Positions 9,161-16,764 of a stretch of 64,000 nt of DNA are shown here, piece by piece. Origin of the DNA: Pseudomonas fluorescens (GTDB lineage: Bacteria; Pseudomonadota; Gammaproteobacteria; Pseudomonadales; Pseudomonadaceae); the NCBI RefSeq assembly GCF_900636825.1, contig NZ_LR134318.1, positions 5,007,501-5,071,500 of the forward strand, given 5' to 3'. The position numbers and the translations under genes were made by a program. The notes beneath the pieces are model-generated. The model made no database searches, was not told where the DNA came from, and worked only from the letters and a program-made list of their open reading frames with translations. Position 1 is the stretch's first letter. The number at the start of each line of letters is the position of its first letter.

Positions 9161-10717
9161 GTGAGCCAGTCACTGATCGCTGCCCTGCAAAACCCGGCCC
9201 TCTACCCGCATCCCGTCGAAGGGTTTCAGGTCATCGAAACCCATATCTCGTGGGTGATTCTCACAGGCCCCTTCGCTTATAAAGTGAAGAAGCCGGTCAA
9301 TTTCGGCTTCCTGGACTTCACCGGGCTCGAATCGCGCGCACATTTTTGCGCCGAGGAGCTGCGCCTGAACCAGCGCCTCACCGACGATCTGTATCTGGAA
9401 GTGTTGCCGGTCACCGGCAGCGTCGAAGCACCGCAACTGGGCGGCGACGGCCCGGCCATCGAATACGTGCTGAAAATGCGCCAGTTTCCGCAGACCGGTT
9501 TGCTCAGCACCTTGCAAGCCAACGGCGAGCTGACCACTCAGCATATCGACGCGATGGCCGAGCAGATCGCGCGCTTCCACCTCAACGCTCCCAAAGTCCC
9601 TGCCGAACACGACGCTGGCACTTCGGACAGCGTGATGGCGCCGGTCTCGCAGAACTTCGAGCAGATCCTGCCGTTCCTCAGCGATAAAAACGATCTGCTG
9701 CAACTCGAAGCACTCAAGGCTTGGGCCGAGAGCAGCTTCGAGCGTCTCAAGCCACTCTTCGCCCAGCGCAAGGCCGAGGGTTTCACCCGTGAGTGCCATG
9801 GCGATATCCACCTGGGCAATGCCACGGTCATCGACGGCAAAGTGGTGATCTTCGACTGCATCGAATTCAACGAACCGTTCCGTTTCACCGACGTCTGGGC
9901 CGACACCGGTTTCCTCGCGATGGACCTGGAAGACCGTGGCCTGAAGTCCCTCGCCCGCCGCTTCATCAGCCAATACCTGGAATTGACCGGGGATTACCAA
10001 GGGCTGGAAGTGCTGAATTTCTATAAAGCCTACCGTGCACTGGTTCGTGCCAAGGTTGCTCTGTTCAGCATGCCGGCCGACGCGACTCCGGTGCAGCGTG
10101 CCACCACCCTGCGCCAGTACCGCAACTACGCCAACCTGGCCGAAAGTTACAGCACCATTCCTTCCCGCTTCATGGCGATTACCCATGGCGTTTCCGCCGT
10201 CGGCAAGAGCCACGTAGCCATGCGTCTGGTCGAAGCGCTGGGCGCGATTCGTTTGCGTTCCGATGTTGAGCGCAAGCGCCTGTTCGGTGAGCAGACGGTA
10301 ACCAACGATGTGCAAGCCGGGATTTATAGCGCTGACGCCAGCACGGCGACCTACGCGCGTCTGCATGAAATCGCCGGAGTCATACTCCACGCTGGCTTCC
10401 CGGTGGTTATCGACGCGACTTATCTCAAGCGCGAACAACGCGATAACGCCGCGAAAATTGCTGAAGCCACCGGCACGCCGTTCCTCATCCTCGACTGCAA
10501 CGCCCCGCAAGCGGTGATCGAGAGCTGGCTGTCGATCCGTCAGGCTGACCAACAGGACCCATCCGACGCCACCCTCGCCGTGATCGCTGCGCAACAAGCC
10601 AATCGCGAAGCGCTGACGCCGGAAGAAATCCTGCGCAGCAAGCGCGTGCAGACCAACGAATCCGGCACGCTCGACACTGTGGTCGCGCAGATTCGCCAGC
10701 GCCTGCCAGGCCTGTAA
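9161..10717 (+). CDS. Aminoglycoside-phosphotransferase-like / P-loop ATPase fusion protein
   Basis: The 518-residue protein joins two kinase-like folds. The N-terminal two thirds is an APH-like domain: CHGDIHLGNATVIDGK near 215-230 has the catalytic Asp and Asn, and VVIFDCIEFNEPFR the metal-binding DxxEF segment. The C-terminal third begins THGVSAVGKSHVA near 345, a Walker A loop of the gluconate-kinase/Zeta type. VIDATYLKREQRDNA follows and resembles the lid region. Substrate and role are unknown; resistance is unlikely because it is a conserved chromosomal gene. It starts with GTG, with AAGGA nine bases upstream. Confidence 0.85.
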   Translation: MSQSLIAALQNPALYPHPVEGFQVIETHISWVILTGPFAYKVKKPVNFGFLDFTGLESRAHFCAEELRLNQRLTDDLYLEVLPVTGSVEAPQLGGDGPAIEYVLKMRQFPQTGLLSTLQANGELTTQHIDAMAEQIARFHLNAPKVPAEHDAGTSDSVMAPVSQNFEQILPFLSDKNDLLQLEALKAWAESSFERLKPLFAQRKAEGFTRECHGDIHLGNATVIDGKVVIFDCIEFNEPFRFTDVWADTGFLAMDLEDRGLKSLARRFISQYLELTGDYQGLEVLNFYKAYRALVRAKVALFSMPADATPVQRATTLRQYRNYANLAESYSTIPSRFMAITHGVSAVGKSHVAMRLVEALGAIRLRSDVERKRLFGEQTVTNDVQAGIYSADASTATYARLHEIAGVILHAGFPVVIDATYLKREQRDNAAKIAEATGTPFLILDCNAPQAVIESWLSIRQADQQDPSDATLAVIAAQQANREALTPEEILRSKRVQTNESGTLDTVVAQIRQRLPGL

Positions 10718-10727
10718 GAAACTATTT

Positions 10728-10759
10728 CGGCCGTGAAGCCCTCGCTTGCTTCACGGCCG
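10728..10759. repeat. Perfect 12-bp inverted repeat, possible terminator
   Basis: The arms CGGCCGTGAAGC and GCTTCACGGCCG are separated by eight bases, ten bases after the kinase-fusion stop codon. No T run follows on either strand, so termination would be inefficient unless helped. It is not of either REP family. Confidence 0.6.
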
Positions 10760-10808
10760 TCAGATAGTGGCACTATACTGGCGTCATAAAACCAACAGGT
10801 GATCTGAC

Positions 10809-11153
10809 ATGAGCCAGCCGAAACTTCTCGACACCCCGCTGTATGCCTTGCTGCATAAAGATGATGTCACCGGTTTTAACAAGGAACGCCCACAGGATGG
10901 CTCGATCGATATGGTCGGAGGCGATTTTCGGGGCCTCGACTTGCGCGAACTGAACGCTGACGGCGTGGATTTCCGCGATGCGTATTTTCGCTCCGCCGAT
11001 CTGCGCGGCATCGATTTCCGCAAAGCCTCGCTAGAAGGCGCAAGCCTGGCCCACGCACAAATTTCCGGCGCCTACTTCCCGCCGGAACTCAGTGCCGACG
11101 AGATTCTGATGTCGATGAATTTCGGTACTCGGTTGCGTTATCGCACACGCTGA
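10809..11153 (+). CDS. Pentapeptide-repeat protein
   Basis: This is a 114-residue cytoplasmic protein. Residues about 38-82 form a run of A(D/N)LxF-like units (GDFRGLDLRELNADGVDFRD, SADLRGIDFRKASLEG), enough for roughly two turns of a right-handed beta helix. That is far shorter than gyrase-mimic members of the family. The flanks (1-36 and 85-114, with PPELSADEILMSMNFGTRLR) are not repetitive and look conserved. No function is known. AGGTGATCTGAC precedes the ATG. Confidence 0.85.
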   Translation: MSQPKLLDTPLYALLHKDDVTGFNKERPQDGSIDMVGGDFRGLDLRELNADGVDFRDAYFRSADLRGIDFRKASLEGASLAHAQISGAYFPPELSADEILMSMNFGTRLRYRTR

Positions 11154-11188
11154 TATTCGCAACTTTTCCTGACACCACGCCTTTCCCA

Positions 11189-11279
11189 TGTGGGAGCGAG
11201 CCTGCTCGCGAAGGCGTAGTGTCAGCCGAATATCGATAGTGCCTGATACATCGTCTTCGCGAGCAGGCTCGCTCCCACA
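11189..11279. repeat. REPIN, family B (GTGGGAGCGAGCCTGCTCGCG type)
   Basis: Two oppositely oriented copies of TGTGGGAGCGAGCCTGCTCG with heads outermost surround a 45-base unrelated centre. They lie between the pentapeptide and tfoX-like genes, which are both on the plus strand. Confidence 0.88.
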
Positions 11280-11427
11280 CCCTTCCTTCTGCGTTCGCAG
11301 GCCTTTTACTCCTCTTTCTTAGAAGCTTTTGCGTCGAATCCGACCAAAGAACCACGCTTTTCCTACTGATGGCTACACTCCTGAGGAAGCTCGCCCACGC
11401 ACCATTCGGCCGTCGCAAGGAGGCTTG

Positions 11428-11700
11428 ATGAATGATGAACTGCAACACCTGAAGAATCTTGGCAAGACGTCGGCGCAATGGCTGCATGCCGTGGGCATCC
11501 ACAGCGCCTCGGACTTGCGTCGGCTGGGCGCGGTGGACGCCTACCGGGCCGTGCGCACACGCGGGTTCCGCGCATCGAAGGTGTTGTTGTACGCGATCGA
11601 GGGCGCGTTGATGGATGTGCACTGGAATGACATTCCCGCCGAGCGCAAGGAAGCTCTGAACAAGCAGCTCGAGGCCATTTCTTCGCGGCACAAGAACTGA
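11428..11700 (+). CDS. TfoX/Sxy C-terminal-domain protein
   Basis: The 90-residue protein consists only of the helical TfoX C-terminal domain: LKNLGKTSAQWLHAVGIHSASDLRRLGAVDAYRAV is the helix-hairpin-helix-like core. The N-terminal domain of full-length Sxy/TfoX (about 100 residues) is absent. A strong AAGGAGG four bases before the ATG fixes this start, so the short form is genuine and not a mis-call. Full-length relatives co-activate CRP at competence genes. Whether this single-domain form does so is unknown. Confidence 0.85.
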   Translation: MNDELQHLKNLGKTSAQWLHAVGIHSASDLRRLGAVDAYRAVRTRGFRASKVLLYAIEGALMDVHWNDIPAERKEALNKQLEAISSRHKN

Positions 11701-11863
11701 AGGGGTTATGACGGTCATGTAATTACCGGGCCAGCTAGAGTGTGCTGAATGGCTGCGACCCCGACCGGGATGTTTCATGGCAAGAAAAGCGTCTAAGAAG
11801 CCGTATTTATCAGGGCTATCCGGCCACTTGGCAGACTAAATCAAACAAATCCGGAATCAGCTG
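11701..11863. other. Short intergenic region before prrF
   Basis: No standard gene is visible. A 20-codon frame (11777-11839, plus, MARKASKKPY...) has no convincing ribosome site and is not called. There is no second PrrF-like core here. Confidence 0.5.
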
Positions 11864-11895
11864 TTGACTCGGTAATGAGAATCGCTATGATTATC
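11864..11895 (+). promoter_or_regulatory. Sigma-70 promoter overlapped by a Fur box, driving prrF
   Basis: TTGACT (11864-11869) and TATGAT (11886-11891) are 16 bases apart. GAGAATCGCTATGATTATC (11877-11895) matches the 19-bp Fur consensus at 13 positions and covers the -10 element. Transcription would start near 11898, and Fur bound to iron would block it. Confidence 0.85.
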
Positions 11896-11897
11896 AC

Positions 11898-12011
11898 AAC
11901 TGGTCGCGAGATCAGTCGATATTCTGAAAAGCCCTTGGTTCGGACTCTCAGATTATCTCCTCATCAGGCTAATCACGGTTATTTGACCCGGTTTTTACCG
12001 GGTCTTTTTTT
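11898..12011 (+). ncRNA. prrF: PrrF iron-responsive small regulatory RNA
   Basis: The 5' end AACTGGTCGCGAGATCAG and the Hfq-dependent pairing core at 11950-11978 (containing TCATCAGGCTAATCACGG) match the PrrF family as I know it. The end is a rho-independent terminator, GACCCGG-6-CCGGGTC (11985-12004), followed by seven T. The length of about 114 nt is right. PrrF represses mRNAs for iron-containing proteins such as superoxide dismutase, aconitase and succinate dehydrogenase when iron is low. Only one copy is present, unlike the tandem pair in P. aeruginosa. It converges with chaN, ending 14 bases before that stop codon. Confidence 0.93.
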
Positions 12012-12024
12012 GCCTGTGGAAAAG

Positions 12025-12876
12025 TCATTTGGCGAATTGTTTTCGCATCTGCTCACAGTAATCCTGCTTCGGTGTGGCCGGGGTGTACCAGACATAATCG
12101 GCCATGGCCGAAGTCACTTCATCGCCCTGCTCGGACAGCATCAGCACGGCAGTGTCTGCAGCCGCGCCCAAATCCTGCAGATGCAACGGCACGCCAACAT
12201 CCTTGCGCGCATGCCACGCCCCGGCCAGCAACAGCGAAGGCGTCGGCGCGACCATCAGGCGCTCAGCCATACGCCGATCGCGCTGTTGCTGAACGGCGAG
12301 CATCGCCGGTATTTGTGACGTCGGCAGCAAGCCGCAGTGGGAATCGCTGATCTGTTCCAGCAACGTGTTTCGCACTGACTCGGCGTTGCTGCGCGCACCG
12401 CTCAAAATCGGCGGATGGTGATAGACGCCACGGATTTCGCCGCTATCAAGGTTGGCCGCCAGCAGCGGATACGGCTGTGTGAGAGCGAAGCGAACGATTG
12501 GCCCATAAAGATTCCAGTCCCAACCATCCTGCCAGGCCAGCGCTTCGGGAAGATTGGAGGGTGACGACGGCGCTTCGCGCGCTGCAGCGATTTTCGGTTG
12601 CTGATCGGGTGTGAGCATTTCCAGCAACAGACTGCCTTGCGGCCGCTGCTCGCCGAGCGACTGCAAGAGCCATAACTGCGCGGCGTGGTGATCGGCGTTG
12701 TCATGCTGCTCGCCAATGATCAGCCGCGCGGGAGCCGCCAGGCGCTTCAAGAGTTGCGCCGCGGTCAACACTTCACCGCTGCGCAGATCGCGAATCTCGC
12801 CACTGACCGGCGCTGGCGCAGCAACGTGCTGGCACCCCGCGAGCGACATTATCAACAACAGCCACAACCCACGCAT
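12025..12876 (-). CDS. ChaN family heme-binding lipoprotein
   Basis: The 283-residue precursor has lipobox LAGC with Cys15. The ChaN fold shows as IIGEQHDNADHHAAQLWLLQ near 55-72 and a C-terminal LLAGAWHARKDVGVPLHL. The GEQHDN and AGAWHARK segments carry the histidines conserved in this family, which binds heme at the outer membrane. It ends the hmuT-U-V operon, 21 bases after hmuV, and occupies the position of phuW in the P. aeruginosa heme-uptake operon. Its precise role in import is unknown. The assignment is by motif and context. Confidence 0.86.
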   Translation of the reverse strand: MRGLWLLLIMSLAGCQHVAAPAPVSGEIRDLRSGEVLTAAQLLKRLAAPARLIIGEQHDNADHHAAQLWLLQSLGEQRPQGSLLLEMLTPDQQPKIAAAREAPSSPSNLPEALAWQDGWDWNLYGPIVRFALTQPYPLLAANLDSGEIRGVYHHPPILSGARSNAESVRNTLLEQISDSHCGLLPTSQIPAMLAVQQQRDRRMAERLMVAPTPSLLLAGAWHARKDVGVPLHLQDLGAAADTAVLMLSEQGDEVTSAMADYVWYTPATPKQDYCEQMRKQFAK

Positions 12877-12897
12877 GCAATCACCTCGATATTCGAA

Positions 12898-13665
12898 TCA
12901 GCGGGCGATGATCAGCGGATGCCCACGCTCCGGGTGCGGCTGCACTAAAACTTCGAGACCGAACACTGCCTTGAGCACACCCGGTTGCAGCACCTGTTGC
13001 GGTGTATCCAGCGCCACTGGCCGGCCGGCTTCCAGCAGCAGAATACGATCACAATAGCGCGCCGCCAGATTCAGATCATGCAGGATCACCAGCACTGCCG
13101 CGCCGCGATCGGCAAACTCGCGCACGGCTTGTAACGTAGTGTGCTGATGCAGCGGATCAAGCATCGATGTCGGTTCGTCCAGCAGCAGCGTCTGCCCAGC
13201 CTGCCCCGGCCAGAGTTGCGCCAGCACTCTCGCCAGATGCACGCGTTGACGCTCGCCGCCGGACAACGCCAGATAACTGCGCCCGCTCAGATGTCCGGCA
13301 TCGGCGGCGTCCAACGCTGCGGCGATAATCTCGTCATCACGCACGTGGCCGCTCTGATAAGGCAAGCGCCCCATGCCGACCACTTCTTCTACACGAAAGG
13401 CAAAATCGAGCGTCGACACCTGGGGCAAAACCGCCAGACGCTGCGCACGCTGCGTGCCCGTCCAGCGCTGCAAAACCTCGCCGTCGAGCGAAACTTCGCC
13501 CTCACTGGCCTTCAACTCACCGCACAAGGCCCCAAGCAAAGTGCTTTTGCCCGCGCCGTTCGGCCCGAGCACGCCCACTACTTCGCCCGGTTCAAGTTGC
13601 AGGTTGACCGCGCTGAGTACAGTCTTGCGACCGCGCTGAATGTGCAGATTGTGCGCACGCAACAT
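12898..13665 (-). CDS. hmuV: Heme ABC transporter ATP-binding protein
   Basis: HmuV powers periplasm-to-cytoplasm heme import. The 255-residue product has Walker A GPNGAGKST at 34-42, signature LSGGERQ at 134-140, Walker B LLLDEPTS at 160-167 and the switch His196, so it is catalytically complete. The start is MLRAHNLHI. The open frame continues far upstream, but that part is read out of frame through hmuU. Its ATG overlaps the hmuU TGA by one base. Equivalent to phuV of P. aeruginosa. Confidence 0.93.
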   Translation of the reverse strand: MLRAHNLHIQRGRKTVLSAVNLQLEPGEVVGVLGPNGAGKSTLLGALCGELKASEGEVSLDGEVLQRWTGTQRAQRLAVLPQVSTLDFAFRVEEVVGMGRLPYQSGHVRDDEIIAAALDAADAGHLSGRSYLALSGGERQRVHLARVLAQLWPGQAGQTLLLDEPTSMLDPLHQHTTLQAVREFADRGAAVLVILHDLNLAARYCDRILLLEAGRPVALDTPQQVLQPGVLKAVFGLEVLVQPHPERGHPLIIAR

Positions 13666-14702
13666 CAGGCACGCCCCCGCAGCAGCAAATAAAGAAAGAA
13701 CGGCGCGCCGATGAACGCCGTAACGATGCCGATCGGCAACTCTGCCGGAGCGAGTCCCAGCCGCGCCACCAGATCGGCGAGCAGCAACAGACTCGCACCG
13801 GCCAACAGCGACGCCGGCAACAACACCTTGTGATCTGGCCCGGCCAGCAAGCGCACCAGATGCGGCACCACCAGCCCGACGAAACCAATCATCCCCGCCG
13901 CCGCCACCGCTGCACCAACCCCTAGCGCGGTGCAGAACACCAACTCGCGCTTCAGCCGCTCGACATCGATGCCCAGGTGCCCGGCTTCCGATTCGCCGAG
14001 CAGCAAGGCGTTGAGCGCTTTCGCCCGGCGTGGCAACCACAACGCCACCGCGGCGCTGATGATCAGCAGGGGCCACAGCCGCGCGTAACTGGCGCCGTTC
14101 AGGCTGCCGAGATTCCAGAAGGTCAGCGTGCGTAACGTCGTATCGTCGGCCAGATAAGTGAACAGGCCAACCGCCGAACCGGCCAGCGCGGTGAGGGCAA
14201 TACCTGCCAGCAACATGGTTGCAACGTTGGTCTGGCCATTGCGCCGACCGAGCCGATAGACCAGTGCCGTCACTCCGAGGCCGCCGAGAAATGCGCAGAC
14301 CGACAACAGATACGGCGCGAACCATTCCGGCAGACCGCCGAAGAACGAACCGCCGACAATCGCTACCGCCGCGCCCAACGCCGCACCGCTGGATACCCCC
14401 ACCAACCCCGGATCCGCCAACGGATTACGGAACAGGCCCTGCATCGCCACGCCGGACAAGGCCAGCACGCCACCGACCGCAAGCCCGAGCAAGGTGCGTG
14501 GCAGGCGAATCTGCCCGACAATCAACTCCGCCTGCTCCAGCCCATCCGGGGCCAGCGGCATGCCGAGCAGGCGCAACGCCGCTCGCAATGTATCGACCAG
14601 CGGCAGGCTGACCGGCCCCAACGCCAATGACAGCCAGATCGCCAGCAAGCACAAGAGTGTCAGGCCAACGAACAAGGCGCGCGGTTTGCCCAGTGTGGTC
14701 AT
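13665..14702 (-). CDS. hmuU: Heme ABC transporter permease (FecCD family)
   Basis: The 345-residue integral membrane protein has about ten predicted helices. It carries the FecCD hallmarks RLPRTLLGLAVGGVLALSG near 70, GLFRNPLADPGLVGVSSGA near 90-108, and GFVGLVVPHLVRLL in the C-terminal half where the ATPase docks. It overlaps hmuT by four bases (ATGA) and hmuV by one, so the three subunits are coupled in translation. It forms the channel dimer of the importer. Confidence 0.93.
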   Translation of the reverse strand: MTTLGKPRALFVGLTLLCLLAIWLSLALGPVSLPLVDTLRAALRLLGMPLAPDGLEQAELIVGQIRLPRTLLGLAVGGVLALSGVAMQGLFRNPLADPGLVGVSSGAALGAAVAIVGGSFFGGLPEWFAPYLLSVCAFLGGLGVTALVYRLGRRNGQTNVATMLLAGIALTALAGSAVGLFTYLADDTTLRTLTFWNLGSLNGASYARLWPLLIISAAVALWLPRRAKALNALLLGESEAGHLGIDVERLKRELVFCTALGVGAAVAAAGMIGFVGLVVPHLVRLLAGPDHKVLLPASLLAGASLLLLADLVARLGLAPAELPIGIVTAFIGAPFFLYLLLRGRA

Positions 14703-15571
14703 TGGCCGCTCGTTGCCGGATAGAAACCGTCAGACAAGGTTTTCAGCGCCGCCGGCACACGCGGCCCGAGACCGCCAACCAGCAGGGTCGGGTCAAGCTC
14801 CAGTACGCGGCCAGCCTTGGCCGCACGGCTTGCAGCAAGAATCGGGTTTTCCTTGAACAGAGCGGCTTTCGCAGCCTCACCGGTCAATGCACGATCGGCG
14901 AACACCAGCACCTCGGGATCGAGGCTGGCCAGGGATTCGGCGGAAAAAGGTTTGTAGCCGCTATGCGTCGCCAGGTTGACCGCGCCAGCCTGCTGCAGCA
15001 TCCAGTCGGCGGCGGTGTCTTTACCGGCAATCAAGGGTTTGCCCCCGGCATGCCCGAGCAATAGCAGAACGCCGGGAGATTTCTGTCGGGTTTGCGCGCC
15101 AGCCACCCGTGCCTTCTGAGCATCGAGTTGCTGTTGGTAGCCGTGCAACAACTGCGCAGCCTGAGGTTCAGCGCCCAGCAACTGGCCGAGACGCGTAACG
15201 CTTTTCTCCAGCGTCGACAGATCTGGCTGCGCCGAAAACAGTTCAACCTGCACCTTGGCCGCTCTGACCTGCGACAGCACCGGTGGCGGGCCCATTTCCT
15301 CGGTGCCGATCAGAATATCCGGGCGCAAGCTGAGGATGCCTTCGGCCGATAGACTGCGCTGATAACCGATGCTCGGCAGCGCCTTCAACGATGCGGGATG
15401 CTGGCTGGTGGTATCGACGCCGACCAGTTTCGCTTCCCCGCCCAACGCGCTGACCCATTCCGACAACCCACCGCCGGCGCTGACCCAACGCTGCGGCAGT
15501 TCGGCCGCTACGGCCTGCTGGCCGAGCAAAAGGGCGGCACACAACACAGCGACGTGGGTACTCAGGCGCAT
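14699..15571 (-). CDS. hmuT: Heme-binding periplasmic protein
   Basis: The 290-residue precursor has a 22-residue Sec signal ending in AVAAEL. It adopts the class III solute-binding organisation: two lobes joined by a long helix (about 130-165). RWVSAGGGLSEWVSALGG near 28 and the ALPSIGYQRSLSAEGILSLRPD segment are typical of HmuT; the Tyr in IGYQRS is the likely heme ligand by family comparison. The ATG at 15571 has AGGAAG six bases upstream. It is the first gene of the operon. Confidence 0.92.
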   Translation of the reverse strand: MRLSTHVAVLCAALLLGQQAVAAELPQRWVSAGGGLSEWVSALGGEAKLVGVDTTSQHPASLKALPSIGYQRSLSAEGILSLRPDILIGTEEMGPPPVLSQVRAAKVQVELFSAQPDLSTLEKSVTRLGQLLGAEPQAAQLLHGYQQQLDAQKARVAGAQTRQKSPGVLLLLGHAGGKPLIAGKDTAADWMLQQAGAVNLATHSGYKPFSAESLASLDPEVLVFADRALTGEAAKAALFKENPILAASRAAKAGRVLELDPTLLVGGLGPRVPAALKTLSDGFYPATSGQ

Positions 15572-15668
15572 GCAAAGCTTCCTTGAATAGAGTTTTTCCG
15601 GGCATCGGGGTGACAGGCCAAGTATCCTCGGCATCTGCCAGCCGCCCTGCCGGCGAAGGCCGCCATTT

Positions 15669-15687
15669 GATAATTGTTTGCATTTAA
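15669..15687 (-). promoter_or_regulatory. Candidate Fur box between hmuT and the Rieske gene
   Basis: GATAATTGTTTGCATTTAA matches the 19-bp Fur consensus at 11 positions, with the left half-site perfect. It lies about 100 bases before hmuT in the divergent region. Iron repression of the heme importer is expected from the family, but the site is weak. Confidence 0.45.
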
Positions 15688-15736
15688 ACGTCAAGCTCGG
15701 ACATATCCGGACACGAGCCGACAATAGAGGATAGTC

Positions 15737-16054
15737 ATGAAGTTTCTCTGCGCGGGGGCCGATCTGGCCGAAGCCGGCAGCCGCGGTTTCGAGGTCGACG
15801 GGAAAAAACTGCTGGCCGTACGCCGCGATGGCTTGGCTTATGTCTACCTCAACCGCTGCCCCCATCGAGGCATTGCGCTGGAATGGCAGCCGGACCAATT
15901 TCTCGACCCCAGCAACAGCCTGATCCAGTGCGCCACCCACGGCGCACTGTTTCTGATCGAGGACGGTGAATGTGTCGCCGGGCCGTGCGCAGGCCAATCA
16001 CTCACCGCGGTCCCCTGCCGCGAAGACGCGCAAGGGCTGTGGATCGATGTTTAA
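15737..16054 (+). CDS. Small Rieske [2Fe-2S] ferredoxin-like protein
   Basis: The 105-residue soluble protein is a single Rieske domain. The cluster ligands are C-P-H (RCPHRGIALEW, about 40-50) and C-x2-H (QCATHGALF, about 72-80). Such stand-alone domains act as electron carriers to an oxygenase or reductase, but no partner enzyme is adjacent. It is divergent from the heme operon. Its TAA overlaps the sfsA stop codon in a shared TTAA. AGAGGA lies seven bases before the ATG. Confidence 0.88.
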   Translation: MKFLCAGADLAEAGSRGFEVDGKKLLAVRRDGLAYVYLNRCPHRGIALEWQPDQFLDPSNSLIQCATHGALFLIEDGECVAGPCAGQSLTAVPCREDAQGLWIDV

Positions 16055-16764
16055 CCGTTGAGCAAAACGTCGAGACGGCGGTCGATGACTATTTCTTCGT
16101 GGTCCAGACGCACGCCATAGGCCAACACCTCGACACCACAGGCGACCGCTTCACGCAGCGCTTCGGCATAGGCCCAATCGATCTGTTCAGCGGGGCGCAC
16201 CGCTTCAATTGCGCTGAGGTTCACGCAATACAGCTGCACCGCGCGGATCCCGTCCCGCGCCAGATGCGCCAGTTCGCGCAAATGCTTGGCGCCGCGCTGG
16301 GTCACCGCATCGGGAAACGCTGCCACCGCCGAGCCGTCGAAACCAAGAGTGACGCTTTTCACTTCGATGTACGCCGGGCCGCTCGGGTATTCGAGGCGGA
16401 AGTCGATGCGGCTCTTCTCCTGCCCATATGCCACTTCCCGCTTCAACGCGGTAAACCCGGCCAGCTCGGTGATGACTCCCGCCTGCAAGGCTTCTTCGAC
16501 CAAGCCGTTGGCGCGCCCGGTGTTCACGCAAAACAGCCGACCCTGCGGGGTTTCACCGATTTCCCAAGTGCCGGGCAATTTACGTTTCGGATCGTTGGAG
16601 CGGCTGAACCAGACTTGCCCGCCCTCAACCTGACAATTGAGCATCGAACCGGTGTTCGGGCAGTGAATAGTCAGCAACTCGCCGCTAACGGTTTCGATGT
16701 CGGCGAGAAAGCGCTTATAGCGACGGATCAACCGTGCCTCTTCCAGAGGCGGATAAAAACGCAT
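16051..16764 (-). CDS. sfsA: SfsA, DNA/RNA nuclease or sugar-fermentation stimulation protein
   Basis: The 237-residue protein has the full family length. An N-terminal OB-like segment (RRYKRFLADIETVSGE) leads to the conserved CPNTGSML motif near 35-42. A nuclease-like core of the PD-(D/E)xK type follows, with YIEVKSVTLGF near 132-142. E. coli SfsA was first described as a maltose-regulon stimulator and a nuclease activity was later proposed; the role here is unproved. Its ATG overlaps the stop of the aminotransferase gene by one base, so the two form an operon. Confidence 0.9.
   Translation of the reverse strand: MRFYPPLEEARLIRRYKRFLADIETVSGELLTIHCPNTGSMLNCQVEGGQVWFSRSNDPKRKLPGTWEIGETPQGRLFCVNTGRANGLVEEALQAGVITELAGFTALKREVAYGQEKSRIDFRLEYPSGPAYIEVKSVTLGFDGSAVAAFPDAVTQRGAKHLRELAHLARDGIRAVQLYCVNLSAIEAVRPAEQIDWAYAEALREAVACGVEVLAYGVRLDHEEIVIDRRLDVLLNG

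Noticed and set aside
9161..10717. APH-domain gene as an antibiotic resistance gene
   Set aside because: It is a conserved chromosomal fusion with local codon use and no mobile context; resistance is not supported.
11777..11839. 20-codon frame MARKASKK... before prrF
   Set aside because: Too short, no good ribosome site, and no known family.
13666..14325. Upstream in-frame extension of hmuV
   Set aside because: It reads hmuU in the wrong frame; hmuV length and start are fixed by MLRAHNLHI and the overlap with the hmuU stop.
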